A stretch of DNA of 64,000 nt, from the NCBI GenBank assembly GCA_031769625.1, contig JAUIMM010000202.1:11394001-11458000 (forward strand), in the 5' to 3' direction. Below the pieces are notes generated by a model that was given only the letters and a program-made list of their open reading frames with translations, ran no database searches and was not told where the DNA came from. This DNA comes from Taudactylus pleione (lineage: Eukaryota; Chordata; Amphibia; Anura; Myobatrachidae). Position numbers and translations under genes: made by a program. The first letter of the stretch is position 1; each line of letters begins with the position of its first letter. Positions 9,658 to 22,783 of the stretch are shown here, piece by piece.

Positions 9658-10545
9658 TCGAAAATAGATTCAATTTAAAATGGTGTTTCCTGACTAGCTA
9701 AGCCTCAATCTTTACAGATTGAGGTTTTCCAGAAAGGAGAAAAAGTGCAAACGCACCTGCTAAAGATCCAGCGATGACGGCAAACCTCATAGAATGATCC
9801 TTCTTCTGACAGGTAAGTGCTACTAAAAGACATCATCAAGCAGACACTTCCTGCCAATCTACTGTGTATTGCTTTGATCTTCCAGAGCTTTCATCCTACT
9901 GATCCTGGAGGTCCATGGGGTCCAACGTAGTGAACCCTGTCATTACTCTGCAAATGACTCATGTCTTTTATTTCTCAGCAAAATTCTCCTAAGTTCCATC
10001 TTGACTGTAGACAACAATAGTAATGAAGAAGGCAAGCCATTTACGTCTCAGCATCAGGGTGGAGACGAAGCAGAAATCAAAGAAAGATTCCTGCTAAATT
10101 GGTGTACTCTACCGCTGTATTACGACGCTTTATTACATTATTTGGCATCATATTTACCTAATGTTATCTGCCATAGCATTTTGTCCTTATGTAAAATGTT
10201 GATGTATCACTGTTATGAATTGTTATCTGCTGCATTTTAGTTTAATGTTTAACATTGTTATATATGTTATACACTTTTTTACTGTATGACACAGCATAAT
10301 GTGCTTATATTACCGTCATGCATTGTCTTTATTATTTGTATATTGCCGCAGTATTATGTTTTAATATTAAATTGTTATGTAATAGTTATATGTTGTTGAC
10401 TTAAGCAATTTGGCCTCTGTATATAGCATTGATATGTATAACATTAATACACTGTTATCTTTTGCAAAAATAGTGTTCAATAGAATGATGTATTGTGCTT
10501 ATACATTGTTGTGTTGGAGTATAAGCTCCTGATTCCTTGATTGAC
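9658..10545 (+). repeat. Monomer 12 (long class)
   Basis: 888 bp, counterpart of monomer 6 (atttggcctctg, ttttatttctcag). Confidence 0.95.
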
Positions 10546-11431
10546 TCGAAAATAGATTAAATTTAAAATAGCGTTTCCTGACTAGCTAAGCCTCAATCTT
10601 TACAGACTGAGGTTTTCCAAAAAGGAGAAACAGTGCAAACGCACCTGCTAAAGATCCAGCGATGACAGCAAACCTCATTGAATGATCCTTCTTCTGTCAG
10701 GTAAGTGCTACTAAAGGACGTCATCAAGCAGACACTTCCTGCCAAAATACTGTGTATTGCTTTGTTCTTCCAGAGCCTTCATCCTACTGATCCTGGAGGT
10801 CCATGGGGTCCAACGTAGTAAAGCCTGTCTTTACTCTACAAATGACTCATGTCTCTATCTTCTCAGCAAAATTCTCCTAAATTCCATCTTGACTGTAGAC
10901 AACATCAGCAATGAAGATGGCCAGCCATTTACGTCTCAGTATCAGGGTGGAGACGAAGCAGTAATCAAAGATAGATTCCTGCTAAATTGGTGTACTCTAC
11001 TGCTGTATTACGATGCTTTATTACCTTATTTGGCATCATATTTACCTAATGTTATCTGCCATAGCATTTCGTCCCTATATAAAATGTTGATGTATCACTG
11101 TTATGAATTGTTATCGGCTGCATTTCAGCTTTATGTTTAACATTGTTATATATGTTATACACTTTTTTACTGTATGACACAGCATAATGTGCTTATATTA
11201 CCGTCATGCATTGTTTTATTATTTGTACATTGCCGCAGTAATATGTTTTAATATTAAGTTGTTATGTAATAGTTATATGTTGTTGACTTAAGCAATTTTG
11301 CTCTGTATATAGCATTGATATGTATAACATTAATACACTGTTATCTTTTGCAAAAATAGTGTTCAATAGAATGATGTATTGTGTTTATACATTGTTGTGT
11401 TGGAGTAAAAGCTCCTGATTCATTGATTGGC
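10546..11431 (+). repeat. Monomer 13 (long class)
   Basis: 886 bp. Shares the TGA loss (tttgttc) with monomer 9; open from 10757 to 11140. The hairpin has one mismatch (gactgagg). Confidence 0.95.
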
Positions 11432-12318
11432 TCGAAAATAGATTCAATTTAAAATGGTGTTTCCTGACTAGCTAAGCCTCAATCTTTACAGATTGAGGTT
11501 TTCCAAAAAGGAGAAAAAGTGCAAACGCACCTGCTAAAGATCCAGCGATGACGGCAAATCTCATAGAATGATCCTTCTTCTGACAGGTAAGTGCTACTAA
11601 AGGACGTCATCAAGCAGATACTTCCTGCCAAAATACTGTGTATTGCTTTCATCTTCCAGAACTTTCATCCTACTGATTCTGGAGGTCCATGGGATAGAAC
11701 GTAGTGAACCCTGTCATTACTCTGCAAATGACTCATGTCTCTATCTTCTCAGCAAAATTCTCCTAAGTTCCATCTTGACTGTAGACAACATCAGCAATGA
11801 ATAAGGCCAGCCATTTACGTCTCAGCATCAGGGTGGAGACGAAGCAGTAATCAAAAAGAGATTCCTGCTAAATTGGTGTACTCTACTGCTGTATTACGAC
11901 ACTTTATCACATTATTTGGCTTCATATTTACCTAATGTTATCTGCCATAGCATTTTGTCCTTATATAAAATGTTGATGTATCACTGTTATGAATTGTTAT
12001 CTGCTGCATTTTAGCTTGATGTTTAACATTGTTATATATCTTATACACTTTTTTACTGTATGACACAGCATAACGTGCTTATATTACCGTCATGCATTGT
12101 TTTATTATTTTGTACATTGCCGCAGTATTATGCTTTAATATTAAGTTGTTATGTAATAGTTATATGTTGTTGACTTAAGCAATTTTGCTCTGTATATAGC
12201 ATTGATATGTATAACATTAATACACTGTTATCTTTTGCAAAAATAGTGTTCAATAGAATGATGTATTGTGTTTGTACATTGTTGTGTTGGAGTAAAAGCT
12301 CCTGATTCATTGATTGGC
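11432..12318 (+). repeat. Monomer 14 (long class, nonsense)
   Basis: 887 bp. The open frame is broken by TAA at 11802-11804. Variants cagatacttcc and ggatagaacg are shared with monomer 18. Confidence 0.95.
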
Positions 12319-13188
12319 TCGAAAATAGATTCAATTTAAAATGGTGTTTCCTGACTAGCTAAGCCTCAATCTTTACAGATTGAGGTTTTCCAAAAAGGAG
12401 AAAAAGTGCAAACGCACCTGCTAAAGATCCAGCGATGACGGCAAACCTCATAGAATGATACTTCTTCTGACAGGTAAGTGCTACTAAAGGACATCATCAA
12501 GCAGACACTTCCTGCCAATCTACAGTGTATTGCTTTGATCTTCCAGAGCTTTCATCCTACTGATCCTAGAGGTCCAAGGGGTCCAACGTAGTGAACCCTG
12601 TCATGCCTCTGCAAGTGACTCATGTCTCTATCTTCTCAGCAAAATTCCCCGAAGTTCCATCTTGATTGTAGACATCAGCAAAGGAGAAGAAGGCCAGCAT
12701 CAGGGTGGAGACGAAGCAGTAATCAAAGAAAGATTCCTGCTAAATTGGTGTACTCTACCGCTGTATTATGACGCTTTATTACATTATTTGGCATCATATT
12801 TACCTAATGTTATCTGCCATAGCATTTTGTCCTTATATAAAATGTTGATGTATCACTGTAATGAATTGTTATCTGCTACATTTTAGCTTTATGTTTAACA
12901 TTGTTATATATGTTATACACTTTTTACTGTATGACACAGCAGAATGTGCTTATATTACCGTCATGCATTGTTATATTATTTGTACATTGCCGCAGTATTA
13001 TGTTTTAATATTAAGTTGTTATGTAATAGTTATATGTTGTTGACTTAAGCAATTTTGCTCTGTATATAGCATTAATATGTATAACATTAATACACTGTTA
13101 TCTTTTGCGAAAATAGTGTTCAATAGAATGATGTATTGTATTTATACATTGTTGTGTTGGAGTAAAAGCTCCTGATTCATTGATTGGC
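12319..13188 (+). repeat. Monomer 15 (short class)
   Basis: 870 bp. Has a private in-frame 3-bp loss (gtagacatcagc) and a 1-bp loss in the tail. Confidence 0.95.
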
Positions 13189-14074
13189 TCGAAAATAGAT
13201 TCAATTTAAAATGGTGTTTCCTGACTAGCTAAGCCTCAATCTTTACAGATTGAGGTTTTCCAAAAAGGAGAAAAAGTGCAAACGCACCTGCTAAAGATCC
13301 AGCGATGACGGCAAACCTCATAGAATGATCCTTCTTCTGACAGGTAAGTGCTACTAAAGGACGTCATCAAGCAGACACTTCCTGCCAAAATACTGTGTAT
13401 TGCTTTGATCTTCCAGAACTTTCATCCTACTGATTCTGGAGGTCCATGGGATCCAACGTAGTGAACACTGTCATTACTCTGCAAATGACTCATGTCTCTA
13501 CCTTCTCAGCAAAATTCTCCTAAGTTCCATCTTGACTGTAGACAACATCAGCAATGAAAAAGGCCAGCCATTTACGTCTCAGCATCAGGGTGGAGACGAA
13601 GCAGTAATCAAAAAGAGATTCCTGCTAAATTGGTGTACTCTACTGCTGTATTACGACACTTTATCACATTATTTGGCATCATATTTACCTAATGTTATCT
13701 GCCATAGCATTTTGTCCTTATATAAAATGTTGATGTATCACTGTTATGAATTGTTATCTGCTGCATTTTATCTTTATGTTTAACATTGTTATATATGTTA
13801 TACACTTTTTTACAGTATGACACAGCATAATGTGCTTATATTACCGTCATGCATTGTTTTATTATTTGTACATTGCCGCAGTATTATGCTTTAATATTAA
13901 GTAGTTATGTAATAGTTATATGTTGTTGACTTAAGCAATTTTGCTCTGTATATAGCATTGATATGTATAACATTAATACACTGTTATCTTTTGCAAAAAT
14001 AGTGTTCAATAGAATGATGTATTGTGTTTATACATTGTTGTGTTGGAGTAAAAGCTCCTGATTCATTGATTGGC
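13189..14074 (+). repeat. Monomer 16 (long class)
   Basis: 886 bp. The normal TAG is changed to TAT, so the frame runs four codons further to TAA at 13781-13783. Confidence 0.95.
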
Positions 14075-14948
14075 TCGAAAATAGATTCAATTTAAAATGG
14101 TGTTTCCTGACTAGCTAAGCCTCAAATTTTACAGATTGAGGTTTTCCAAAAAGGAGAAAAAGTGCAAATGCACCTGCTAAAGATCCAGCGATGACGGCAA
14201 ACCTCATAGAATGATCCTTCTTCTGACAGGTAAGTGCTACTAAAGGACATCATCAAGCAGACACTTCCTGCCAATCTACTGTGTATTGCTTTGATCTTCC
14301 AGAGCTTTCATCCTACTGATCCTAGAGGTCCAAGGGGTCCAACGTAGTGAACCCTGTCATTCCTCTGCAAGTGACTCATGTCTCTATCTTCTCAGCAAAA
14401 TTCTCCTAAGTTCCATCTTGATTGTAGACAACATCAGCAATGGAAAAGAAGGCCAGCATCAGGGTGGAGACGAAGCAGTAATCAAAGATAGATTCCTGCT
14501 AAATTGGTGTACTCTACTGCTGTATTACGACGCTTTATTACATTATTTGGCATCATATTTACCTAATGTTATCTGCCATAGCATTTTGTCCCTATATAAA
14601 ATGTTGATGTATCACTGTTATGAATTGATATCGGCTGCATTTCAGCTTTATGTTTAACAATGTTATATATGTTATACACTTTTTTACTGTATGACACAGC
14701 ATAATGTGCTTATATTACCGTCATGCATTGTTTTATTATTTGTACATTGCCGCAGTATTATGTTTTAATATTAAGTTGTTATGTAATAGTTATATGTTGT
14801 TGACTTAAGCAATTTTGCTCTGTATATAGCATTGATATGTATAACATTAAAACACTGTTATCTTTTGCAAAAATAGTGTTCAATAGAATGATGTATTGTG
14901 TTTATACATTGTTGTGTTGGAGTAAAAGCTCCTGATTCATTGATTGGC
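14075..14948 (+). repeat. Monomer 17 (short class)
   Basis: 874 bp. Nearly the same as monomer 19 (gaattgatatcgg). The hairpin stem is disturbed (cctcaaatttt). Confidence 0.95.
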
Positions 14949-15834
14949 TCGAAAATAGATTCAATTTAAAATGGTGTTTCCTGACTAGCTAAGCCTCAAT
15001 CTTTACAGATTGAGGTTTTCCAAAAAGGAGAAATAGTGCAAACACACCTGCTAAAGATCCAGCGATGACAGCAAACCTCATGGAATGATCCTTCTTCTGA
15101 TAGGTAAGTGCTACTAAAGGACGTCATCAAGCAGATACTTCCTGCCAAAATACTGTGTATTGCTTTCATCTTCCAGAACTTTCATCCTACTGATTCTGGA
15201 GGTCCATGGGATAGAACGTAGTGAACCCTGTCATTACTCTGCAAATGACTCATGTCTCTATCTTCTCAGCAAAATTCTCCTAAGTTCCATCTTGACTGTA
15301 GACAACATCAGCAATGAATAAGGCCAGCCATTTACGTCTCAGCATCAGGGTGGAGACGAAGCAGTAATCAAAGAAAGATTCCTGCTAAATTGGTGTACTC
15401 TACTGCTGTATTACGACACTTTATCACATTATTTGGCTTCATATTTACCTAATGTTATCTGCCATAGCATTTTGTCCTTATATAAAATGTTGATGTATCA
15501 CTGTTATGAATTGTTATCTGCTGCATTTTAGCTTTATGTTTAACATTGTTATATATGTTATACACTTTTTTACTGTATGACACAGCATAACGTGCTTATA
15601 TTACCGTCATGCATTGTTTTATTATTTGTACATTGCCGCAGTATTATGCTTTAATATTAAGTTGTTATGTAATAGTTATATGTTGTTGACTTAAGCAATT
15701 TTGCTCTGTATATAGCATTGATATGTATAACATTAATACACTGTTATCTTTTGCAAAAATAGTGTTCAATAGAATGATGTATTGTGTTTGTACATTGTTG
15801 TGTTGGAGTAAAAGCTCCTGATTCATTGATTGGC
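14949..15834 (+). repeat. Monomer 18 (long class, chimera, nonsense)
   Basis: 886 bp. The left end matches monomer 8 and the rest matches monomer 14, with the switch between 15102 and 15122. TAA at 15319-15321 breaks the frame, as in monomer 14. Confidence 0.93.
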
Positions 15835-16674
15835 TCGAAAATAGATTCAATTTAAAATGGTGTTACCTGACTAGCTAAGCCTCAATCTTTACAGATTGAG
15901 GTTTTCCAAAAAGGAGAAAAAGTGCAAACGCACCTGCTAAAGATCCAGCGATGACGGCAAACCTCATAGAATGATCCTTCAAGCAGACACTTCCTGCCAA
16001 TCTACTGTGTATTGCTTTGATCTTCCAGAGCTTTCATCCTACTGATCCTAGAGGTCCAAGGGGTCCAACGTAGTGAACCCTGTCATTCCTCTGCAAGTGA
16101 TTCATGTCTCTATCTTCTCAGCAAAATTCTCCTAAGTTCCATCTTGATTGTAGACAACATCAGCAATGGAAAAGAAGGCCAGCATCAGGGTGGAGACGAA
16201 GCAGTAATCAAAGATAGATTCCTGCTAAATTGGTGTACTCTACTGCTGTATTACGACGCTTTATTACATTATTTGGCATCATATTTACCTAATGTTATCT
16301 GCCATAGCATTTTGTCCCTATATAAAATGTTGATGTATCACTGTTATGAATTGATATCGGCTGCATTTCAGCTTTATGTTTAACAATGTTATATATGTTA
16401 TACACTTTTTTACTGTATGACACAGCATAATGTGCTTATATTACCGTCATGCATTGTTTTATTATTTGTACATTGCCGCAGTATTATGTTTTAATATTAA
16501 GTTGTTATGTAATAGTTATATGTTGTTGACTTAAGCAATTTTGCTCTGTATATAGCATTGATATGTATAACATTAAAACACTGTTATCTTTTGCAAAAAT
16601 AGTGTTCAATAGAATGATGTATTGTGTTTATACATTGTTGTGTTGGAGTAAAAGCTCCTGATTCATTGATTGGC
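15835..16674 (+). repeat. Monomer 19 (short class, 34-bp deletion)
   Basis: 840 bp, the shortest. Compared with monomer 17 it lacks 34 bp at about 15979 (gatccttcaagcag), which removes the 5' splice-like site. Confidence 0.95.
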
Positions 16675-17529
16675 TCGAAAATAGATTCAATTTAAAATGG
16701 TGTTTCCTGACTAGCTATGCCAAAAAGGAGAAAAAGTGCAAACGCACCTGCTAAAGATCCAGCGATGACGGCAAACCTCATAGAATGATCCTTCTTCTGA
16801 CAGGTAAGTGCTACTAAAGGACGTCATCAAGCAGACACTTCCTGCCAAAATACTGTGTATTGCTTTGATCTTCCAGAACTTTCATCCTACTGATTCTGGG
16901 GGTCCATGGGATCCAACGTAGTGAACCCTGTCATTACTCTGCAAATGACTCATGTCTCTATTTTCTCAGCAAAATTCTCCTAAGTTCCATCTTGACTGTA
17001 GACAACATAAGTAATGAAGAAGGCCAGCCATTTACGTCTCAGCATCAGGGTGGAGACGAAGCAGTAATCAAAGAAAGATTCCTGCTAAATTGGTGTACTC
17101 TACCGCTGTATAACGACGCTTTATTACATTATTTGGCATCATATTTACCTGTTATCTGCCATAGCATTTTGTCCTTATATAAAATGTTGATGTATCACTG
17201 TTATGAATTGTTATCTGCTGCATTTTAGTTTGTTTAACATTGTTATATATGTTATACACTTTTTTACTGTATGACACAGCATAATGTGCTTATATTACCG
17301 TCATGCATTGTCTTTATTATTTGTATATTGCCGCAGTATTATGTTTTAATATTAAATTGTTATGTAATAGTTATATGTTGTTGACTTAAGCAATTTTGCT
17401 CTGTATACAGCATTGATATGTATAACATTAATACACTGTTATCTTTTGCAAAAATAGTGTTCAATAGAATGATGTATTGTGTTTATTCATTGTTGTGTTT
17501 GAGTATAAGCTCCTGATTCCTTGATTGAC
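16675..17529 (+). repeat. Monomer 20 (long class, hairpin deleted)
   Basis: 855 bp. Lacks the 26-bp hairpin segment and carries the 3-bp in-frame loss tacctgttatc. Counterpart of monomer 27. Confidence 0.95.
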
Positions 17530-17940
17530 TCAAAAATAGATCAAATTTAAAAGTGTTTCCTGACTAGCTAAGCCTGAATCTTTACAGATTGAGGTTTTCC
17601 AAAAAGGAGAAATTGTGCAAACGCACCTGCTAAAGATCCAGCGATGACAGCAAACCTCATGGAATGATCGTTCTTCTAACAGGTAAGTGCTACTAAAGGA
17701 CATCATCAAGCAGACACTTCCTGCCAAAATACTGTGTATTGCTTTGATCTTCCAGAGCTTTCATCCTACTGATCCTGGAGGTCCATGGGGTCCAACGTAG
17801 TAAAGCCTGTCATTACTCTACAAATGACTCATGTCTCTATCTTCTCAGCAAAATTCTCCTAAATTCCATCTTGACTGTAGACAACATTAGCAATGAAAAA
17901 GGCCAGCCATTTACGTCTCAGCATCAGGGTGGAGACGAAG
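16675..17940 (+). repeat. Hairpin-less block, copy 1 (monomer 20 and left of 21)
   Basis: Matches 22784 to about 24060, at a spacing of 6109-6112 bp. Both copies start with a hairpin-less monomer, which dates the 26-bp deletion before the block duplication. Confidence 0.8.
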
Positions 17941-18413
17941 CAGTAATCAAAAAGAGATTCCTGCTAAATTGGTGTACTCTACTGCTGTATTACGACACTT
18001 TATCACATTATTTGGCTTCATATTTACCTAATGTTATCTGCCATAGCATTTTGTCATTATATAAAATGTTGATGTATCACTGTTATGAATTGTTATCTGC
18101 TGCATTTTAGCTTTATGTTTAACATTGTTATATATGTTATACACTTTTTTACTGTATGACACAGCATAATGTGCTTATATTACCGTCATGCATTGTTTTA
18201 TTATTTGTACATTGCCGCAGTATTATGCTTTAATATTAAGTTGTTAAGTAATAGTTATATGTTGTTGACTTAAGCAATTTTGCTCTGTATATAGCATTGA
18301 TAAGTATAACATTAATACACTGTTATCTTTTGCAAAAATAGTGTTCAATAGAATGATGTATTGTGTTTGTACATTGTTGTGTTGGAGTAAAAGCTCCTGA
18401 TTCATTGATTGGC
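17530..18413 (+). repeat. Monomer 21 (long class)
   Basis: 884 bp. Left edge variant gactcaaaaatag; hairpin mismatch cctgaatc. Counterpart of monomer 24 at 2631 bp. Confidence 0.95.
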
Positions 18414-19278
18414 TCGAAAATAGATTCAATTTAAAATGGTGTTTCCTGACTAGCTAAGCCTCAATCTTTACAGATTGAGGTTTTCCAAAAAGGAGAAAAA
18501 GTGCAAATGCACCTGCTAAAGATCCAGCGATGACGGCAAACCTCATAGAATGATCCTTCTTCTGACAGGTAAGTGCTACTAAAGGACATCATCAAGCAGA
18601 CACTTCCTGCCAATCTACTGTGTATTGCTTTGATCTTCCAGAGCTTTCATCCTACTGATCCTAGAGGTCCAACGTAGTGAACCCTGTCATTCCTCTGCAA
18701 GTGACTCATGTCTCTATCTTCTCAGCAAAATTCTCCTAAGTTCCATCTTGACTGTAGACAACATCAGCAATGGAGAAGAAGGCCAGCATCAGGGTGGAGA
18801 CGAAGCAGTAATCAAAGAAAGATTCCTGCTAAATTGGTGTACTCTACCGCTGTATTACGAGGCTTTATTACTTTATTTGGCATCATATTTACCTAATGTT
18901 ATCTGCCATATCATTTTGTCATTATATAAAATGTTGATGTATCACTGTAATGAATTGTTATCTGCTACATTTTAGCTTTATGTTTAACAATGTTATATAT
19001 GTTATACACTTTTTTACTGTATGACACAGCATAATGTGCTTATATTACCGTCATGCATTGTTATATTATTTGTACATTGCCGCAGTATTATGATTTAATA
19101 TTAAGTTGTTATGTAATAGTTATATGTTGTTGACTTAAGCAATTTTGCTCTGTATATAGCATTTATATGTATAACATTAATACACTGTTATCTTTTGCAA
19201 AAATAGTGTTCAATAGAATGATGTATTGTGTTTATACATTGTTGTGTTTGAGTATAAGCTCCTGATTCCTTGATTGAC
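18414..19278 (+). repeat. Monomer 22 (short class, -9 bp)
   Basis: 865 bp. Has the in-frame 9-bp loss gaggtccaacg. Resembles monomer 52. Confidence 0.95.
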
Positions 19279-20160
19279 TCAAAAATAGATCAAATTTAAA
19301 AGTGTTTCCTGACTAGCTAAGCCTCAATCTTTACAGATTGAGGTTTTCCAAAAAGGAGAAATAGTGCAAACGCACCTGCTAAAGATCCAGCGATGACAGC
19401 AAACCTCATGGAATGATCGTTCTTCTAACAGGTAAGTGCTACTAAAGGACATCATCAAGCAGACACTTCCTGCCAAAATACTGTGTATTGCTTTGATCTT
19501 CCAGAACTTTCATCCTACTGATCCTGGAGGTCAATGGGGTCCAACGTAGTAAAGCCTGTCATTACTCTGCAAATGACTCATGTCTCTATTTTCTCAGCAA
19601 AATTCTCCTAAGTTCCATCTTGACTGTAGACAACATAAGTAATGAAGTAGGCCAGCCATTTACGTCTCAGCATCAGGGTGGAGACGAAGCAGTAATCAAA
19701 GAAAGATGCCTGCTAAATTGGTGTACTCTACCGCTGTATTACGACGCTTTATTACATTATTTGGCATCATATTTACCTGTTATCTGCCATAGCATTTTGT
19801 CCTTATATAAAATGTTGATGTATCACTGTTATGAATTGTTATCTGCTGCATTTTAGTTTAATGATTAACATTGTTATATATGTTATACACTTTTTTACTG
19901 TATGACACAGCATAATGTGCTTATATTACCGTCATGCATTGTCTTTATTATTTGTATATTGCCGCAGTATTATGTTTTAATATTAAATTGTTATGTAATA
20001 GTTATATGTTGTTGACTTAAGCAATTTTGCTCTGTATATAGCATTGATATGTATAACATTAATACACTGTTATCTTTTGCAAAAATAGTGTTCAATAGAA
20101 TGATGTATTGTGTTTATTCATTGTTGTGTTTGAGTATAAGCTCCTGATTCCTTGATTGAC
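19279..20160 (+). repeat. Monomer 23 (long class)
   Basis: 882 bp. Has the 3-bp loss tacctgttatc. Left part resembles monomer 53, so 22-23 parallel 52-53. Confidence 0.95.
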
Positions 20161-21044
20161 TCAAAAATAGATCAAATTTAAAAGTGTTTCCTGACTAGCT
20201 AAGCCTGAATCTTTACAGATTGAGGTTTTCCAAAAAGGAGAAATTGTGCAAACGCACCTGCTAAAGATCCAGCGATGACAGCAAACCTCATGGAATGATC
20301 GTTCTTCTAACAGGTAAGTGCTACTAAAGGACATCATCAAGCAGACACTTCCTGCCAAAATACTGTGTATTGCTTTGATCTTCCAGAGCTTTCATCCTAC
20401 TGATCCTGGAGGTCCATGGGGTCCAACGTAGTAAAGCCTGTCATTACTCTACAAATGACTCATGTCTCTATCTTCTCAGCAAAATTCTCCTAAATTCCAT
20501 CTTGACTGTAGACAACATTAGCAATGAAAAAGGCCAGCCATTTACGTCTCAGCATCAGGGTGGAGACTAATCAGTAATCAAAAAGAGATTCCTGCTAAAT
20601 TGGTGTACTCTACTGCTGTATTACGACACTTTATCACATTATTTGGCTTCATATTTACCTAATGTTATCTGCCATAGCATTTTGTCATTATATAAAATGT
20701 TGATGTATCACTGTTATGAATTGTTATCTGCTGCATTTTAGCTTTATGTTTAACATTGTTATATATGTTATACACTTTTTTACTGTATGACACAGCATAA
20801 TGTGCTTATATTACCGTCATGCATTGTTTTATTATTTGTACATTGCCGCAGTATTATGCTTTAATATTAAGTTGTTAAGTAATAGTTATATGTTGTTGAC
20901 TTAAGCAATTTTGCTCTGTATATAGCATTGATAAGTATAACATTAATACACTGTTATCTTTTGCAAAAATAGTGTTCAATAGAATGATGTATTGTGTTTG
21001 TACATTGTTGTGTTGGAGTAAAAGCTCCTGATTCATTGATTGGC
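20161..21044 (+). repeat. Monomer 24 (long class, nonsense)
   Basis: 884 bp. Nearly identical to monomer 21 but with TAA at 20568-20570 in the open frame. Confidence 0.95.
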
Positions 21045-21909
21045 TCGAAAATAGATTCAATTTAAAATGGTGTTTCCTGACTAGCTAAGCCTCAATCTTT
21101 ACAGATTGAGGTTTTCCAAAAAGGAGAAAAAGTGCAAACGCACCTGCTAAAGATCCAGCGATGACGGCACACCTCATAGAATGATCCTTCTTCTGACAGG
21201 TAAGTGCTACTAAAGGACATCATCAAGCAGACACTTCCTGCCAATCTACTGTGTATTGCTTTGATCTTCCAGAGCTTTCATCCTACTGATCCTAGAGGTC
21301 CAACGTAGTGAACCCTGTCATTCCTCTGCAAGTGACTCATGTCTCTATCTTCTCAGCAAAATTCTCCTAAGTTCCATCTTGACTGTAGACAACATCAGCA
21401 ATGGAGAAGAAGGCCAGCATCAGGGTGGAGACGAAGCAGTAATCAAAGAAAGATTCCTGCTAAATTGGTGTACTCTACCGCTGTATTACGATGCTTTATT
21501 ACATTATTTGGCATCATATTTACCTAATGTTATCTGCCATAGCATTTCGTCCCTATATAAAATGTTGATGTATCACTGTTATGAATTGTTATCGGCTGCA
21601 TTTCAGCTTTATGTTTAACATTGTTATATATGTTATACACTTTTTTACTGTATGACACAGCATAATGTGCTTATATTACCGTCATGCATTGTTTAATTAT
21701 TTGTACATTGCCGCAGTATTATGTTTTAATATTAAGTTGTTATGTAATAGTTATATGTTGTTGACTTAAGCAATTTTGCTCTGTATATAGTATTGATATG
21801 TATAACATTAATACACTGTTATCTTTTGCAAAAATAGTGTTCAATAGAATGATGTATTGTGTTTATACATTGTTGTGTTGGAGTAAAAGCTCCTGATTCA
21901 TTGATTGGC
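21045..21909 (+). repeat. Monomer 25 (short class, -9 bp, chimera)
   Basis: 865 bp. Left part like monomer 22; from cgatgc (21492) on it is like monomers 9 and 13 (catttcgtccctat). Confidence 0.93.
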
Positions 21910-22783
21910 TCGAAAATAGATTCAATTTAAAATGGTGTTTCCTGACTAGCTAAGCCTCAATCTTTACAGATTGAGGTTTTCCAAAAAGGAGAAAAAGTGC
22001 AAACGCACCTGCTAAAGATCCAGCGATGACGGCAAACCTCATAGAATGATCCTTCTTCTGACAGGTAAGTGCTACTAAAGGACATCATCAAGCAGACACT
22101 TCCTGCCAATCTACTGTGTATTGCTTTGATCTTCTAGAGCTTTCATCCTACTGATCCTAGAGGTCCAAGGGGTCCAACGTAGTGAACCCTGTCATTCCTC
22201 TGCAAGTGACTCATGTCTCTATCTTCTCAGCAAAATTCTCCTAAGTTCCATCTTGATTGTAGACAACATCAGCAATGGAGAAGAAGGCCAGCATCAGGGT
22301 GGAGACGAAGCAGTAATCAAAGAAAGATTCCTGCTAACTTGGTGTACTCTACTGCTGTATTACGACGCTTTATTACTTTATTTGGCATCATATTTACCTA
22401 ATGTTATCTGCCATAGCATTTTGTCCCTATATAAAATGTTGATGTATCACTGTTATGAATTGTTATCGGCTGCATTTCAGCTTTATGTTTAACAATCTTA
22501 TATATGTTATACACTTTTTTACTGTATGACACAGCATAATGTGCTTATATTACCGTCATGCATTGTTTTATTATTTGTACATTGCAGCAGTATTATGTTT
22601 TAATATTAAGTTGTTATGTAATAGTTATATGTTGTTGACTTAAGCAATTTTGCTCTGTATATAGCATTGATATGTATAACATTAATACACTGTTATCTTT
22701 TGCAAAAATAGTGTTCAATAGAATGATGTATTGTGTTTATACATTGTTGTGTTGGAGTAAAAGCTCCTGATTCATTGATTGGC
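21910..22783 (+). repeat. Monomer 26 (short class)
   Basis: 874 bp. Full-length sister of monomer 1, with the hairpin kept; the first acceptor reads cttctag. Confidence 0.95.

Larger units (their letters stand above)
7901..10545 (+). repeat. Higher-order block A, copy 2 (monomers 10-12)
   Basis: Second copy of the block at 2604-5248. Lengths of the three monomers are the same in both copies (886, 871, 888), with scattered substitutions between them. Confidence 0.85.
17530..20160 (+). repeat. Trimer unit (monomers 21-23)
   Basis: 2631 bp. Monomers 21 and 22 recur as 24 and 25 exactly one trimer later; the third position is then replaced by monomer 26, and 25 switches type partway through. 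Confidence 0.8.

Noticed and set aside
12149..12334. Minus-strand 61-codon frames across monomer junctions
   Set aside because: They lie in the A/T-rich tail, start variably (including after substitutions such as gtttgtaca) and are open only in some copies.
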